From: CAIYRG01 sp964494505
GTDB taxonomy: Bacteria; Pseudomonadota; Alphaproteobacteria; Micropepsales; Micropepsaceae
Direction of reading: 5' to 3'
DNA: 64,000 nt
Assembly: GCA_964494505.1 (NCBI GenBank)
Contig: CAZBRO010000004.1
Location: 225,996 to 289,995 of the forward strand
The notes under the pieces are model-generated. The model did no database searches, was not told the origin of the DNA, and saw nothing but the letters and a program-made list of their open reading frames with translations. Position 1 is the first letter of the stretch, and every line of letters begins with the position of its first letter. Position numbers and translations under genes: made by a program. Shown here one piece after another: positions 1 to 7,996 of the stretch.

Positions 1-1104
1 CGAGCTTGCCTTCGGTCCCCACTTCGCGCGCCACGCGGGTCACTTCGGAAGCAAACGAGTTCAGCTGATCCACCATGGTATTGATGGTGTTCTTGAGGTC
101 GAGAATTTCGCCGCGCACGTCCACGGTGATCTTCTTCGACAAGTCGCCGGTGGCGACCGCGGTCGTCACTTCGGCGATGTTGCGTACCTGACCGGTGAGG
201 TTCGCCGCCATCAGGTTCACGTTGTCGGTCAGGTCCTTCCAGGTGCCGGCCACGCCTTCCACTTTGGCCTGACCGCCGAGCTTGCCTTCGGTGCCCACTT
301 CGCGCGCCACGCGCGTCACTTCGGAAGCAAACGAGTTCAGCTGGTCCACCATGGTATTGATGGTGTTCTTCAGCTCCTGGATTTCGCCCTTCACGTCCAC
401 GGTGATTTTCTTGGACAGGTCGCCCTTGGCCACGGCGGTGGTCACATCGGCGATGTTTCGCACCTGACCGGTGAGGTTCGCGGCCATCAGGTTCACGTTG
501 TCGGTCAGATCCTTCCAGGTGCCGGCCACGCCGCGCACATTGGCCTGACCGCCAAGCTTTCCTTCGGTGCCCACTTCGCGGGCCACGCGGGTCACTTCGG
601 AAGCAAACGAGTTCAGCTGGTCCACCATGGTGTTGATGGTGTTCTTCAGCTCCAGCACTTCGCCCTTCACGTCCACGGTGATCTTTTTCGACAAGTCGCC
701 ATTGGCCACTGCGGTCGTCACTTCGGCGATGTTGCGCACCTGGTTGGTCAGGTTCGCGGCCATCGCGTTCACGTTGTCGGTCAGGTCCTTCCAGGTACCG
801 GCCACGCCTTTCACCTTGGCCTGGCCGCCGAGTTTTCCTTCCGTGCCCACTTCGCGCGCCACGCGCGTCACTTCCGACACGAACGAGCCCAACTGGCCCA
901 CCATGGTATTCACCACCTTGCCGATGCGAAGGAATTCGCCCCGCAGCGGCCGGCCCTCGATTTCGAGATTCATGGTCTGGGAGAGGTCGCCCTTGGCCAC
1001 GGCGCCGATCACGCGCGCCATTTCAGACGTCGGCTGCACCAGGTCGGCGATGAGATTGTTAACCGTCTCGACGTTGGAGGCCCATGAACCCGTGGCGTTA
1101 GGAA
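1..1104 (-). repeat. Tandem 276-bp coding repeat (four HAMP units)
   Basis: The start of each unit, around CGAGCTTGCCTTCGGT, recurs at 1, 277, 553 and 829, an exact 276-base period (92 codons). The first three units are nearly identical in DNA, while the fourth diverges after about position 905. The repeat is in frame and makes up the HAMP array of the kinase. Confidence 0.92.
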
Positions 1105-1357
1105 GCTTGGCGCGGTGGCCGATCTTGCCGTCCTTACCCACGATGTCGCCCAGCCGCTCGAACTCCTTGGTCATACGCTCGTTCAGCTCGACCACGTCGT
1201 TGAAGGCTTCGCCAATTTCCCCGTCGATGCCGGTCAGGCCAATGGGCAGACGGACCGAGAAGTCGCCCTTGCGGAAAGCCCTCAAGGCGGCAAGCAATTG
1301 GTGTCTGTCGAGAGTGGTGTACACGGGGGCGACGTGGGCCGCTGCTGCCTTAGCCAT
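1..1357 (-). CDS. HAMP-repeat histidine kinase, N-terminal part (runs off the left edge)
   Basis: This is the first 452 codons of a large cytoplasmic sensor kinase; the rest lies beyond the left edge. After about 60 residues the protein is a string of HAMP units of about 92 residues, each with the pattern NTMVDQLNSFASEVTRVARE, GTEGKLGGQA, GTWKDLTDNVN and VTTAVAKGDLSKKI. No transmembrane segment precedes them. Families of this kind (soluble poly-HAMP kinases resembling fungal group III osmosensor kinases) continue into GAF, HisKA, HATPase and often receiver domains; those parts are inferred, not seen. The ATG at 1357 starts MAKAAAAHV and is the only reasonable start. The kinase function is inferred from the HAMP array, since no catalytic domain is inside the window. 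Confidence 0.85.
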   Translation of the reverse strand, partial: MAKAAAAHVAPVYTTLDRHQLLAALRAFRKGDFSVRLPIGLTGIDGEIGEAFNDVVELNERMTKEFERLGDIVGKDGKIGHRAKLPNATGSWASNVETVNNLIADLVQPTSEMARVIGAVAKGDLSQTMNLEIEGRPLRGEFLRIGKVVNTMVGQLGSFVSEVTRVAREVGTEGKLGGQAKVKGVAGTWKDLTDNVNAMAANLTNQVRNIAEVTTAVANGDLSKKITVDVKGEVLELKNTINTMVDQLNSFASEVTRVAREVGTEGKLGGQANVRGVAGTWKDLTDNVNLMAANLTGQVRNIADVTTAVAKGDLSKKITVDVKGEIQELKNTINTMVDQLNSFASEVTRVAREVGTEGKLGGQAKVEGVAGTWKDLTDNVNLMAANLTGQVRNIAEVTTAVATGDLSKKITVDVRGEILDLKNTINTMVDQLNSFASEVTRVAREVGTEGKL

Positions 1358-1622
1358 TCAAAACTCCCTAAGTCGAGCTTGTATGCACGCGAACGAGCGC
1401 GACCGCACAATTTCGCAAGGAGACAACCCAGGTGGACCGAAAGGCAAGCGTGGCCGTTCTGAAAGCAACCGCCCATGCTCGGGCCGCAGCTTGGCGCTTC
1501 ACGAATCCCCCGGTTGAGTTCCCCCTCGCAATGCAGGCAGCCCGCCCTCGGATGTTGCAAACGCGATACAAACGGGAAAGTTCCAGATCGTTCCCAGGCG
1601 CTGTGACTTTTTTTAGCCCGCG

Positions 1623-1799
1623 CTATTGCGCGCCGGTCAGTGCCGGGGCGCCGTAGCCCAAGGAAGGGTTAACCTCCTGGGAAATCTCGTAAAGTGCGGC
1701 GAGTCTCATGCCCGGCTTGATCTCGGTCCGGTCGGTAATGCCTTCGACATCGGTGTCGGCGGTGACGCGAAGTTGCACATCGCCGGCCGCGCTCTTCAC
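1623..1799 (-). CDS. Possible small ORF or gene remnant
   Basis: The frame is open from a TAA at 1818-1820 to a TAG at 1623-1625 and reads like real protein, with segments such as VTADTDVEGITDRTEIKPGM and ISQEVNPSLGYG. A GTG at 1799 would give 58 residues, but no convincing ribosome site precedes it. It could be the tail of a decayed gene. I do not recognise the family. The rest of 1358-2163 shows no gene I can defend. Confidence 0.2.
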   Translation of the reverse strand: MKSAAGDVQLRVTADTDVEGITDRTEIKPGMRLAALYEISQEVNPSLGYGAPALTGAQ

Positions 1800-2163
1800 T
1801 GTAATAAAACTGCCATGTTATGCTGCGTTCGAAACCGCACCGTCGACGCAGACGGCCGTGCGCGGGAATGACGGCGTCGAGCTGCCTCAGCGTGCCGGCC
1901 ATCGTCCCGTGTCTGTAATCGCGCCGGATGTCGGGATGGCAGTCCTTGTCGACGCCGAAGGAAGCGCGGAGCACGCCTTCCTTCGGCAGCCGGACTGCAA
2001 CATCGCCAGGGTTGTAGATGTCTCGAGCTGGAGATGGCCGATTTCGCGCGCCCCGAGATGCAGCGTCGGCCAGGGGGGCTTTGCGCGCAAGTACGACGCG
2101 CAAAGCGCGGAACGATTGCCGGAATGGAAAGTTATGCCCTTGCGAATTAACGAGGAGAACAGC

Positions 2164-2529
2164 ATGCCAACGACCAGCGGACACACGGCGGCGATCCTGG
2201 CTTCCAAGGTAAAGGGAACGGCGGTCTATAACAGCAATGGCGATCATATCGGGACGGTCGAGGATGTCGTCCTGGATAAATTGTCGAACAACATCATGTT
2301 CGCAGTCTTGGGCTCGGGCGGTGTGCTCGGGATGGGCGAGAAATATCGTCCGATTCCATGGTCGGTCCTGGATTACGACGCCGACAAAGGCGGCTACATC
2401 GTGCCGCTGGCCAAGAGCGAACTGGAAAATGCGCCCGCCTATCGCATGGAAGACCTGACCCGGAGCGACGGGCACGCCTCGATCCGCGCCGAAGCCTTCA
2501 GTTACTATCACGCTCCACAATATTGGTGA
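2164..2529 (+). CDS. PRC-barrel domain protein
   Basis: A 121-residue protein. Residues 10-80 carry the PRC-barrel pattern of a short beta-barrel: SKVKGTAVYNSNGDHIGTVE, then VLGSGGVLGMGEKYRPIPW. PRC-barrels occur in photosynthetic reaction centre H subunits, RimM and many free-standing stress or adaptor proteins; this one is free-standing and soluble. I chose the ATG at 2164 because GAGGAGAAC lies just before it and the PRC match begins shortly after; the longer frame upstream is not protein-like. A strong terminator follows at 2578. The exact role is unknown; a general stress function is inferred from the neighbouring DUF1328 and hemerythrin genes. Confidence 0.82.
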   Translation: MPTTSGHTAAILASKVKGTAVYNSNGDHIGTVEDVVLDKLSNNIMFAVLGSGGVLGMGEKYRPIPWSVLDYDADKGGYIVPLAKSELENAPAYRMEDLTRSDGHASIRAEAFSYYHAPQYW

Positions 2530-2577
2530 GTGGAGCATTTTCGAGGCGGAAAGGATTTCGCCTTTTGCTCGAGCCGA

Positions 2578-2607
2578 AACGCCTTCCGGAAAATTCCGGA
2601 AGGCGTT
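2578..2607 (+). terminator. Rho-independent terminator after the PRC-barrel gene
   Basis: A 14-bp perfect stem (AACGCCTTCCGGAA with its complement) with a 2-base loop is followed by TTTT. It ends the PRC-barrel transcript 48 bases after the stop codon. Confidence 0.8.
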
Positions 2608-2687
2608 TTGCTTTATGCCAGCGCGGTCTGGAACATGACGTTTCGGCTTGCGTTTCCGTTACGTGGCCAGCCTCTAGGAGAACAAGA

Positions 2688-2870
2688 ATGCTGCGCTGGG
2701 CTGTGATTTTTCTTGTCGTCGGTCTGATCGCGGGCCTGTTCGGCTTTGCCGGCATTGCAGGCGTGTCGATCGGAATCGCGAAATTCCTCTTCTTCCTGTT
2801 CATCGCGATGTTCGTGGTATTCCTGATCCTCGGACTCACGGTGTACCGGTCGGTGGCCGGGCCGCGATAG
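2688..2870 (+). CDS. DUF1328 small membrane protein (YtjA type)
   Basis: A 60-residue protein of two transmembrane helices: FLVVGLIAGLFGFAGIAG and FLFFLFIAMFVVFLILGLTV, with the N-terminal MLRWA typical of the DUF1328/YtjA family. Its length matches the family (50-60 residues). The ribosome site TAGGAG lies 7 bases before the ATG. Members are common stress-linked inner-membrane peptides in proteobacteria with no proven biochemical role. It lies between two terminator hairpins, so it is probably transcribed alone. Confidence 0.88.
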   Translation: MLRWAVIFLVVGLIAGLFGFAGIAGVSIGIAKFLFFLFIAMFVVFLILGLTVYRSVAGPR

Positions 2871-2886
2871 TTCGATCGCACGATTG

Positions 2887-2923
2887 CGAAAGCCGCGAGA
2901 CGCGCCGCGTGTCGCGGCTTTCG
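2887..2923. terminator. Hairpin between convergent genes
   Basis: CGAAAGCCGCGA pairs with TCGCGGCTTTCG across a 13-base loop. It lies between the stop of the DUF1328 gene and the stop of the convergent gene at 2937, and the A/T-rich base of the stem could serve both directions. Confidence 0.65.
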
Positions 2924-2936
2924 TGCGTTGAGGGCT

Positions 2937-3842
2937 TTAGGTTTCAACACGCCTGCGCAGCAGCAGCGGATAGGCATACCAAAGCAAGAGCAGCAGAAGG
3001 AGAACTGCGACGGAGGCGCCGATGGCCGCACTTTGCGCCGCCGTCAGCTTTGCCGTTGCCACATAGGTGTCGAGCGCGAGACCAAGCGCCAGCGGAAACA
3101 GCGCCACCGTCACGAAGAATGAACCGATGCGATAGAAGCGCTCGCTGTCAGCGCCGCCAAAGGCAATCCGGTGAAAGGCGGCAGGCGCAATCAGCATAAT
3201 CACCGTGAACGCGACGCAGGCGAGTGCACCTGCGTGCACCAATTGGGACAATCGCGGCAGCCGGTCGAAAGCCTGCGTCAGCATGGCGATCAGCTGGAAT
3301 CCCAGGAGGGCCTGCGCACCGGGCAGCACCACACGCGCTTCCGTCAGCATCTGTTCGATGCGCGCGGACAGCGCTATCCGTTCGCATATTTGTCCGGTTT
3401 GAGCGTTCAGCACTTTCCTGTCGCGAGCGAGAAATTCGAGCACGTACCAAAGCACCAGCGCGGTTACCCAGAAGAACGCAGAAATGCCATAGGCCGCCGC
3501 TTCGCCCTGCACGCGGGCCATCACGATATAGATGTCGATGGCGAGGCAGATGCTGAACGGCAGAAGCGCCAGGCCGGCGAACGCAGCCGTTTCCCGAAAC
3601 AGCCGGGCGTCGACTTGGCCTCTATGGGCCAGGCGGTGACAGGCCGAGGGCGCAATCAGAAGGCCGATGGTCAGGCTCATCAAGAGGATGGCCGCTGCAT
3701 CGAAAAGACGGGACCGTTGCGGAACCGTATCGAAGGCGGACTGGAAAATCCCATTGAACTGAAACCCGAAAACGATCTGCGCGCCCAGCATCAAGAGGCG
3801 GGTTTCACCGAGCGCCGTCTTGAATTTCTTTGCGGTATTCAC
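2937..3842 (-). CDS. Doubled DUF6328-like integral membrane protein
   Basis: A 301-residue protein of about eight transmembrane helices. Two halves of about 140 residues resemble each other: the first opens ETRLLMLGAQIVFGFQF, the second TEARVVLPGAQALLGFQL; each then has a LLIAPSACHRLAH or MLIAPAAFHRIAF element and a LDTYVATAK or IDIYIVMAR element. DUF6328 proteins normally have one such unit, so this looks like an internal duplication or fusion; the family name is from memory. The GTG at 3842 (GGAAG upstream) is preferred over the GTG at 3890, which would lie inside the terminator stem of the preceding gene. Function unknown. Confidence 0.72.
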   Translation of the reverse strand: MNTAKKFKTALGETRLLMLGAQIVFGFQFNGIFQSAFDTVPQRSRLFDAAAILLMSLTIGLLIAPSACHRLAHRGQVDARLFRETAAFAGLALLPFSICLAIDIYIVMARVQGEAAAYGISAFFWVTALVLWYVLEFLARDRKVLNAQTGQICERIALSARIEQMLTEARVVLPGAQALLGFQLIAMLTQAFDRLPRLSQLVHAGALACVAFTVIMLIAPAAFHRIAFGGADSERFYRIGSFFVTVALFPLALGLALDTYVATAKLTAAQSAAIGASVAVLLLLLLLWYAYPLLLRRRVET

Positions 3843-3879
3843 CTTCCGACAACGCGGATAATCGCAAATCCGCCACGAA

Positions 3880-3912
3880 AAAGGCGCCACAGCCTGAAGC
3901 CGCGGCGCCTTT
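3880..3912 (-). terminator. Terminator of the hemerythrin gene
   Basis: AAAGGCGCC pairs with GGCGCCTTT across 15 bases, and on the minus strand the stem ends in a run of T. It lies 19 bases after the stop codon of the hemerythrin gene. Confidence 0.75.
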
Positions 3913-3930
3913 CTATGGCGTCCTTCAGGC

Positions 3931-4449
3931 CTATTGCTGGCCCATCAGTTCCTGCTTGCGCTCCTTCAGCTCCATGCCGAGATCGTCGAGGTCAAGGCCG
4001 CATTTCCTGATCTTGGGAAACATCTTGCCTTCCTCTTCCTTGACGTGGTGCGTGACGTATTCGCACAAAACCTTGACCTTGGCGGAGGTCATCTCGTCGT
4101 CGGGATCGGCATCTTCGAGCTGTTCGACCAGGCTCTTGATAGAGGCGTGTTCGACCTCGGCTTCATCCAGCATCTGCTCGCCCTGTTCAGCCAAAGCGTC
4201 GCGGGCTGCGGGATAGAAGATCTCCTCTTCGATCTCCGCGTGCACCTTCAGCGCCTGGCAAATCTGCTCGATCAGATCGGATTTCTGGCTGCCGTCCTTC
4301 TTCATTTTCTGGAATTGCTTGAACAGCGCTTCCACTTCGTCGTGATCGGCCATCAGAAGCTTGATTGCATCCTGCTGTTTCGCCTTCGCCGTGGTCCGGC
4401 CTTTCGCGGTTGTCCGCCCTTTCGATTGCGAGGTGTGAGTCGCCGGCAT
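3931..4449 (-). CDS. Hemerythrin HHE-domain protein
   Basis: A 172-residue protein. After a basic, low-complexity start (GRTTAKGRTTAKAKQQ), the rest is a four-helix HHE domain with the metal-ligand pattern: MADHDEVEALF, KVHAEIEEEIFYPA, EVEHASIKSLVEQLE and YVTHHVKEEEGKMFPKI. These bind a di-iron centre and sense or store oxygen, NO or iron. The start at 4449 has GGAGAA 7 bases upstream. The tandem GRTTAK repeat at the N-terminus might bind nucleic acid or be a linker; that is a guess. It is transcribed alone, with a terminator at 3880. Confidence 0.9.
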   Translation of the reverse strand: MPATHTSQSKGRTTAKGRTTAKAKQQDAIKLLMADHDEVEALFKQFQKMKKDGSQKSDLIEQICQALKVHAEIEEEIFYPAARDALAEQGEQMLDEAEVEHASIKSLVEQLEDADPDDEMTSAKVKVLCEYVTHHVKEEEGKMFPKIRKCGLDLDDLGMELKERKQELMGQQ

Positions 4450-4567
4450 GCGTGTTCTCCTTGGAAAATAAATCGGGGCGTCTGTTTCCCCCAGTTCCAG
4501 ACTCAGCGGCGTGGGCTGCGATTGGTTCCGCCCCAGCGGGGCTTTTTTGAATGCTGAGGAACCGTGC

Positions 4568-7500
4568 TCAATGGAAATTGCGGCCCTTCGGCATGAATTG
4601 CGCGGGCTCATCGGCGGGAATAGTGAAGCGCGGCGGTTTTTCCGCGGGCGCATGTTTGGAGAGAAGGCTGAGCATCGGCGTCAGATCGTCGAGCCGTTCG
4701 GCGATGAGGTGGACCACATTGGATTCGTTCTGCACCTTGCCGGTTGCCGCGACCAGACGCGCGCCCATGACGACGCCGCGGTATTTCTCGAACACCTGCG
4801 GCCAAACGATGATATTGGCGATGCCGGTTTCGTCCTCGACGGTCATGAAGATGCTTTGCGCGCTGCCGGGGCGCTGACGCACCAGCACGAGGCCCGCTAC
4901 CGTCACGCGTTTTCCCGAGGGTGTCTCGGCAAGCCGCCCGCACGGAAGGACGCGCTTTTGCGCCAATGCTTCGCGCAAGAAAACGAGCGGATGGGCCTTC
5001 AGCGACAGATGCAGGTGACGGTAATCCTCGATCACGTCTTCGCCGGGGGCCATCGGCCGCAAGGCGGCATCGGGCTCGCGATCCGGAAGCTCGGCACGCG
5101 CAAACAGCGGCAGATCGTCCTTTTCCCCGGTGCGGCGAAGCGCGCGCAACGCCCATAATGCCTGACGCCGCGTGAGCCCGAACGAACCGAACGCATCGGC
5201 CTCGGCGAGCCGTTTCAGCACCGCCGGAGAAAGCCCGCCTCTCAGCCAGAAATCGCGCAAGGATGCGAAGCCTGCGCCACGCGTCTTCTCGATGCGCTCG
5301 GCGTCCTTCTGCGAAAAGCCCGCGATCTGGCGAAGGCCCAGCCGCAGCGCATGGGTTGTGCGGATATCGTTCTTCATCTGGGCATGACGGAGATGGAGCG
5401 TTCCCCTTTCCGGTTCGCTCGGGGCGCATCGTTCCAGCGTGCAGTCCCAGTTGGAAAAGTTCACATCGACGGAACGGACTTCCACGCCATGCTCGGCGGC
5501 ATCGCGAATAATCTGGGCCGGCGCATAGAATCCCATGGGCTGGCTGTTCAGGAGAGCCGCCGCGAACACATCGGGGTAATGGCATTTGATCCAGGCCGAC
5601 GCGTAGACCAGAAGCGCGAAACTCGCCGCATGGCTTTCGGGAAAACCATATTCGCCGAAGCCTTCGATCTGGCGGAAGGAGCTTTCCGCGAATTCGCGCG
5701 GATAACCGCGCGCGCTCATATTGTTCACGAACTTGTCGCGGAAGGTCTGGATGGTGCCGACCCTGCGGAAGGTCGCCATGGCGCGGCGCAGGCGGTCGGC
5801 TTCGGCAGGCGCGAATTTCGCCGCTTCGATGGCCACCCGCATCGCCTGTTCCTGGAACAGCGGCACGCCGAGCGTCTTCTCCATCACCTTCCGCAATTCA
5901 TCCGCGGGACCGTGTTCGGGCGAAGGCGCGTAATAGGTGACGGCCTCCTTGCCTTCGCGCCGGCGCAAATAGGGATGCACCATGTCGCCCTGGATCGGAC
6001 CGGGGCGCACGATCGCGACTTCGATGACGAGATCGTAGAATCGTTCCGGCTTCAGCCGCGGCAGCATGGACATTTGCGCCCGGCTTTCCACCTGGAACAC
6101 GCCGATGGAATCGGCGCGGGAAAGCATATCGTAAACCGGTTTTTCTTCCGGCGGAATGTCGGAGGTTTTGGAAAATTGAATTCCGTAATGCGGCTTCAAA
6201 AGGTCGAAACTCCGGCGAATGCAGGACAGCATGCCGAGGCCCAGAAGATCGACCTTGAGAATCTTCAAGGCGTCGATGTCGTCCTTGTTCCATTCGATCA
6301 CGGTGCGGTCGTCCATCGCCGCGTTCTCGATGGGCACGATGTCGTCGAGCCTTCCCTCGGTGATAACGAAGCCCCCGACATGCTGCGACAGGTGGCGGGG
6401 GAAATCGATCAGTTCGCCCGCGAGCGCGATCGCTTTTTGAAGACGTGGGTCGGCTGAGTTAAGGCCGGCACTACTCGCGTCGTTTTCGGTGACGCCTGAA
6501 GCCGACCATCCCCACAGCGTGCGGGCGAGCGATGACGTGACGTCTTCGGAAAGGCCGAACACCTTGCCCACTTCGCGAATGGCGCTGCGTCCGCGATAGC
6601 AGATGGTGGTGCCGGTCAGCGCGGCGCGCTCGCGGCCGTATTTTCCGTAGACATACTGGATCACCTCTTCGCGCCGCTCGTGCTCGAAATCGACGTCGAT
6701 GTCGGGCGGTTCGTTGCGCTCGGCCGAAATGAAGCGCTCGAACAGCAGATCGCTGACCGTCGGATCGACTTCGGTGATGCCGAGGCAGAAGCAGAGCGCG
6801 GAATTGGCGGCCGAGCCGCGCCCCTGACAGAGAATGCCTTGCGATTTCGCGAAGCGGACGATGTCGTGGACGGTGAGGAAATAGGGCGCGTAATTCAACT
6901 CCGCGACCAGCTTCAGCTCGTACTCCAGCGATTGGCGGATTTTTTCAGGGATGCCGCCGAGATAGCGCTTATGCGCGCCCGCTTCGGCAAAGACGGTAAG
7001 CGCGTGTTGCGGCGTGGCGAAGCCTTCGCGCGTCTCCAGCGGATAGGAAGGTCTCAACTCCTTCAGCGAGAAACGGCAGGATTGCGCGAAGGCGACGGTT
7101 TCCTCCACCGCTTCCGGATGACGGCGGAACAGGCGGAGCATTTCATGGTGGGGCTTCAGATGCCGCTCGGCATTGGCGGCAAGGCGCTTGCCTGCCCGGT
7201 CCAGCGTCAGATGCTCGCGGATGCAGGTGACGACATCCTGCAGCGGGCGCCGGCCGGGATGATGATAGAGCACATCATTGACCGCGATGAGCGGGCTTTG
7301 CGCTTCGGCGGCAAGTGCAGCCAGTCGTTCCAGGCGGCGCGCATCGTCGCCGCGATAGAGCATGGATGCCGCCAATCGCACCGGCGCACCCGCCGCCTCG
7401 CGCAATTGACGGATCGTCTGAACCAGACTGTTTTCACCCTCCGCTTGAGGGAGGGGCGAACGAGCGGAGCGCGCCGGCGCGCGCGCACGTTCGAGGAGGA

Positions 7501-7996
7501 AACGTTTCACAGCATCTCCCCTCCCCGAAATTTCTCGCGAACGCTCGAAATTTCGACCCTCCCTCAAGGGGAGGGTGGAGACATTATTATTTCGGCGACG
7601 CGGCAACGGAATATTGGACGGCATGACGATCAGGCTGAGGCCGGCCGCGCGGTCAAGAAGATCGGAAAGATGGAGTTCGCACGCCCCTTTCTCCGCGCGG
7701 CGTTTGCCGATCGTCAGCAGCCGGGTCAGATTCGACCAGCCGGACAAACAATGCGGATAGGCGAGTACATCCGGCGTGGCGTCCGCGAAGACGAGCCGCG
7801 CACCGGGTAGGAATTGCAGCCCCTGCTCCTCGGCGATGCTGTGCGCGCGCACGAGGCCGGCCACCGTATTGCGGTCGGCTATTCCCAGCGCGCAGAGCCC
7901 GAGCGATTTCGCCTGCGCCGCCAATTCTTCGGGATGCGAACCGCCACGCAGAAATGAGAAATTGCTGGTGACCGCAAGTTCCGCATACTCGCTCAC
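4568..7996 (-). CDS. dnaE2: Error-prone DNA polymerase DnaE2 (ImuC)
   Basis: A 1142-residue C-family polymerase that carries out translesion synthesis together with ImuA and ImuB during the SOS response. Seen in order: PHP domain from VTSNFSFLRGGSHPEE with GIADRNTVAGL, polymerase core with GRGSAANSALCFCLGITEVD and RNEPPDIDVDFEHERREEV, helix-hairpin-helix region, and an OB fold near the C-terminus (KRVTVAGLVLVRQRPGS). The GTG at 7996 overlaps the imuB stop (GTGA), so translation is probably coupled; the longer frame upstream lies inside imuB. An insertion of about 50 residues in the PHP region comes from a palindromic repeat (7435-7578), which explains the extra length over a usual 1030-1090. 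Confidence 0.95.
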   Translation of the reverse strand: MSEYAELAVTSNFSFLRGGSHPEELAAQAKSLGLCALGIADRNTVAGLVRAHSIAEEQGLQFLPGARLVFADATPDVLAYPHCLSGWSNLTRLLTIGKRRAEKGACELHLSDLLDRAAGLSLIVMPSNIPLPRRRNNNVSTLPLREGRNFERSREISGRGDAVKRFLLERARAPARSARSPLPQAEGENSLVQTIRQLREAAGAPVRLAASMLYRGDDARRLERLAALAAEAQSPLIAVNDVLYHHPGRRPLQDVVTCIREHLTLDRAGKRLAANAERHLKPHHEMLRLFRRHPEAVEETVAFAQSCRFSLKELRPSYPLETREGFATPQHALTVFAEAGAHKRYLGGIPEKIRQSLEYELKLVAELNYAPYFLTVHDIVRFAKSQGILCQGRGSAANSALCFCLGITEVDPTVSDLLFERFISAERNEPPDIDVDFEHERREEVIQYVYGKYGRERAALTGTTICYRGRSAIREVGKVFGLSEDVTSSLARTLWGWSASGVTENDASSAGLNSADPRLQKAIALAGELIDFPRHLSQHVGGFVITEGRLDDIVPIENAAMDDRTVIEWNKDDIDALKILKVDLLGLGMLSCIRRSFDLLKPHYGIQFSKTSDIPPEEKPVYDMLSRADSIGVFQVESRAQMSMLPRLKPERFYDLVIEVAIVRPGPIQGDMVHPYLRRREGKEAVTYYAPSPEHGPADELRKVMEKTLGVPLFQEQAMRVAIEAAKFAPAEADRLRRAMATFRRVGTIQTFRDKFVNNMSARGYPREFAESSFRQIEGFGEYGFPESHAASFALLVYASAWIKCHYPDVFAAALLNSQPMGFYAPAQIIRDAAEHGVEVRSVDVNFSNWDCTLERCAPSEPERGTLHLRHAQMKNDIRTTHALRLGLRQIAGFSQKDAERIEKTRGAGFASLRDFWLRGGLSPAVLKRLAEADAFGSFGLTRRQALWALRALRRTGEKDDLPLFARAELPDREPDAALRPMAPGEDVIEDYRHLHLSLKAHPLVFLREALAQKRVLPCGRLAETPSGKRVTVAGLVLVRQRPGSAQSIFMTVEDETGIANIIVWPQVFEKYRGVVMGARLVAATGKVQNESNVVHLIAERLDDLTPMLSLLSKHAPAEKPPRFTIPADEPAQFMPKGRNFH
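7435..7578. repeat. Palindromic repeat inserted in frame in dnaE2
   Basis: The ends are near complements: CACCCTCCGCTTGAGGGAGG and CCCTCCCTCAAGGGGAGGGT. Inside is a second palindrome, CGAAATTTCTCGCGAACG against CGAAATTTCG. It stays in frame and encodes a basic peptide (LPLREGRNFERSREISGRG and following) that is foreign to DnaE2. It looks like a mobile or dispersed palindromic element that tolerates insertion into genes. Confidence 0.75.

Noticed and set aside
1..1104. CRISPR-like array
   Set aside because: The repeats are 276 bases, contiguous and coding (HAMP units), with no spacers.
1708..2163. A longer start for the PRC-barrel gene
   Set aside because: The added 150 residues have no family match and the good ribosome site is at 2150-2158.
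3843..3890. GTG start at 3890 for the DUF6328-like gene
   Set aside because: It would lie inside the terminator stem of the hemerythrin gene.
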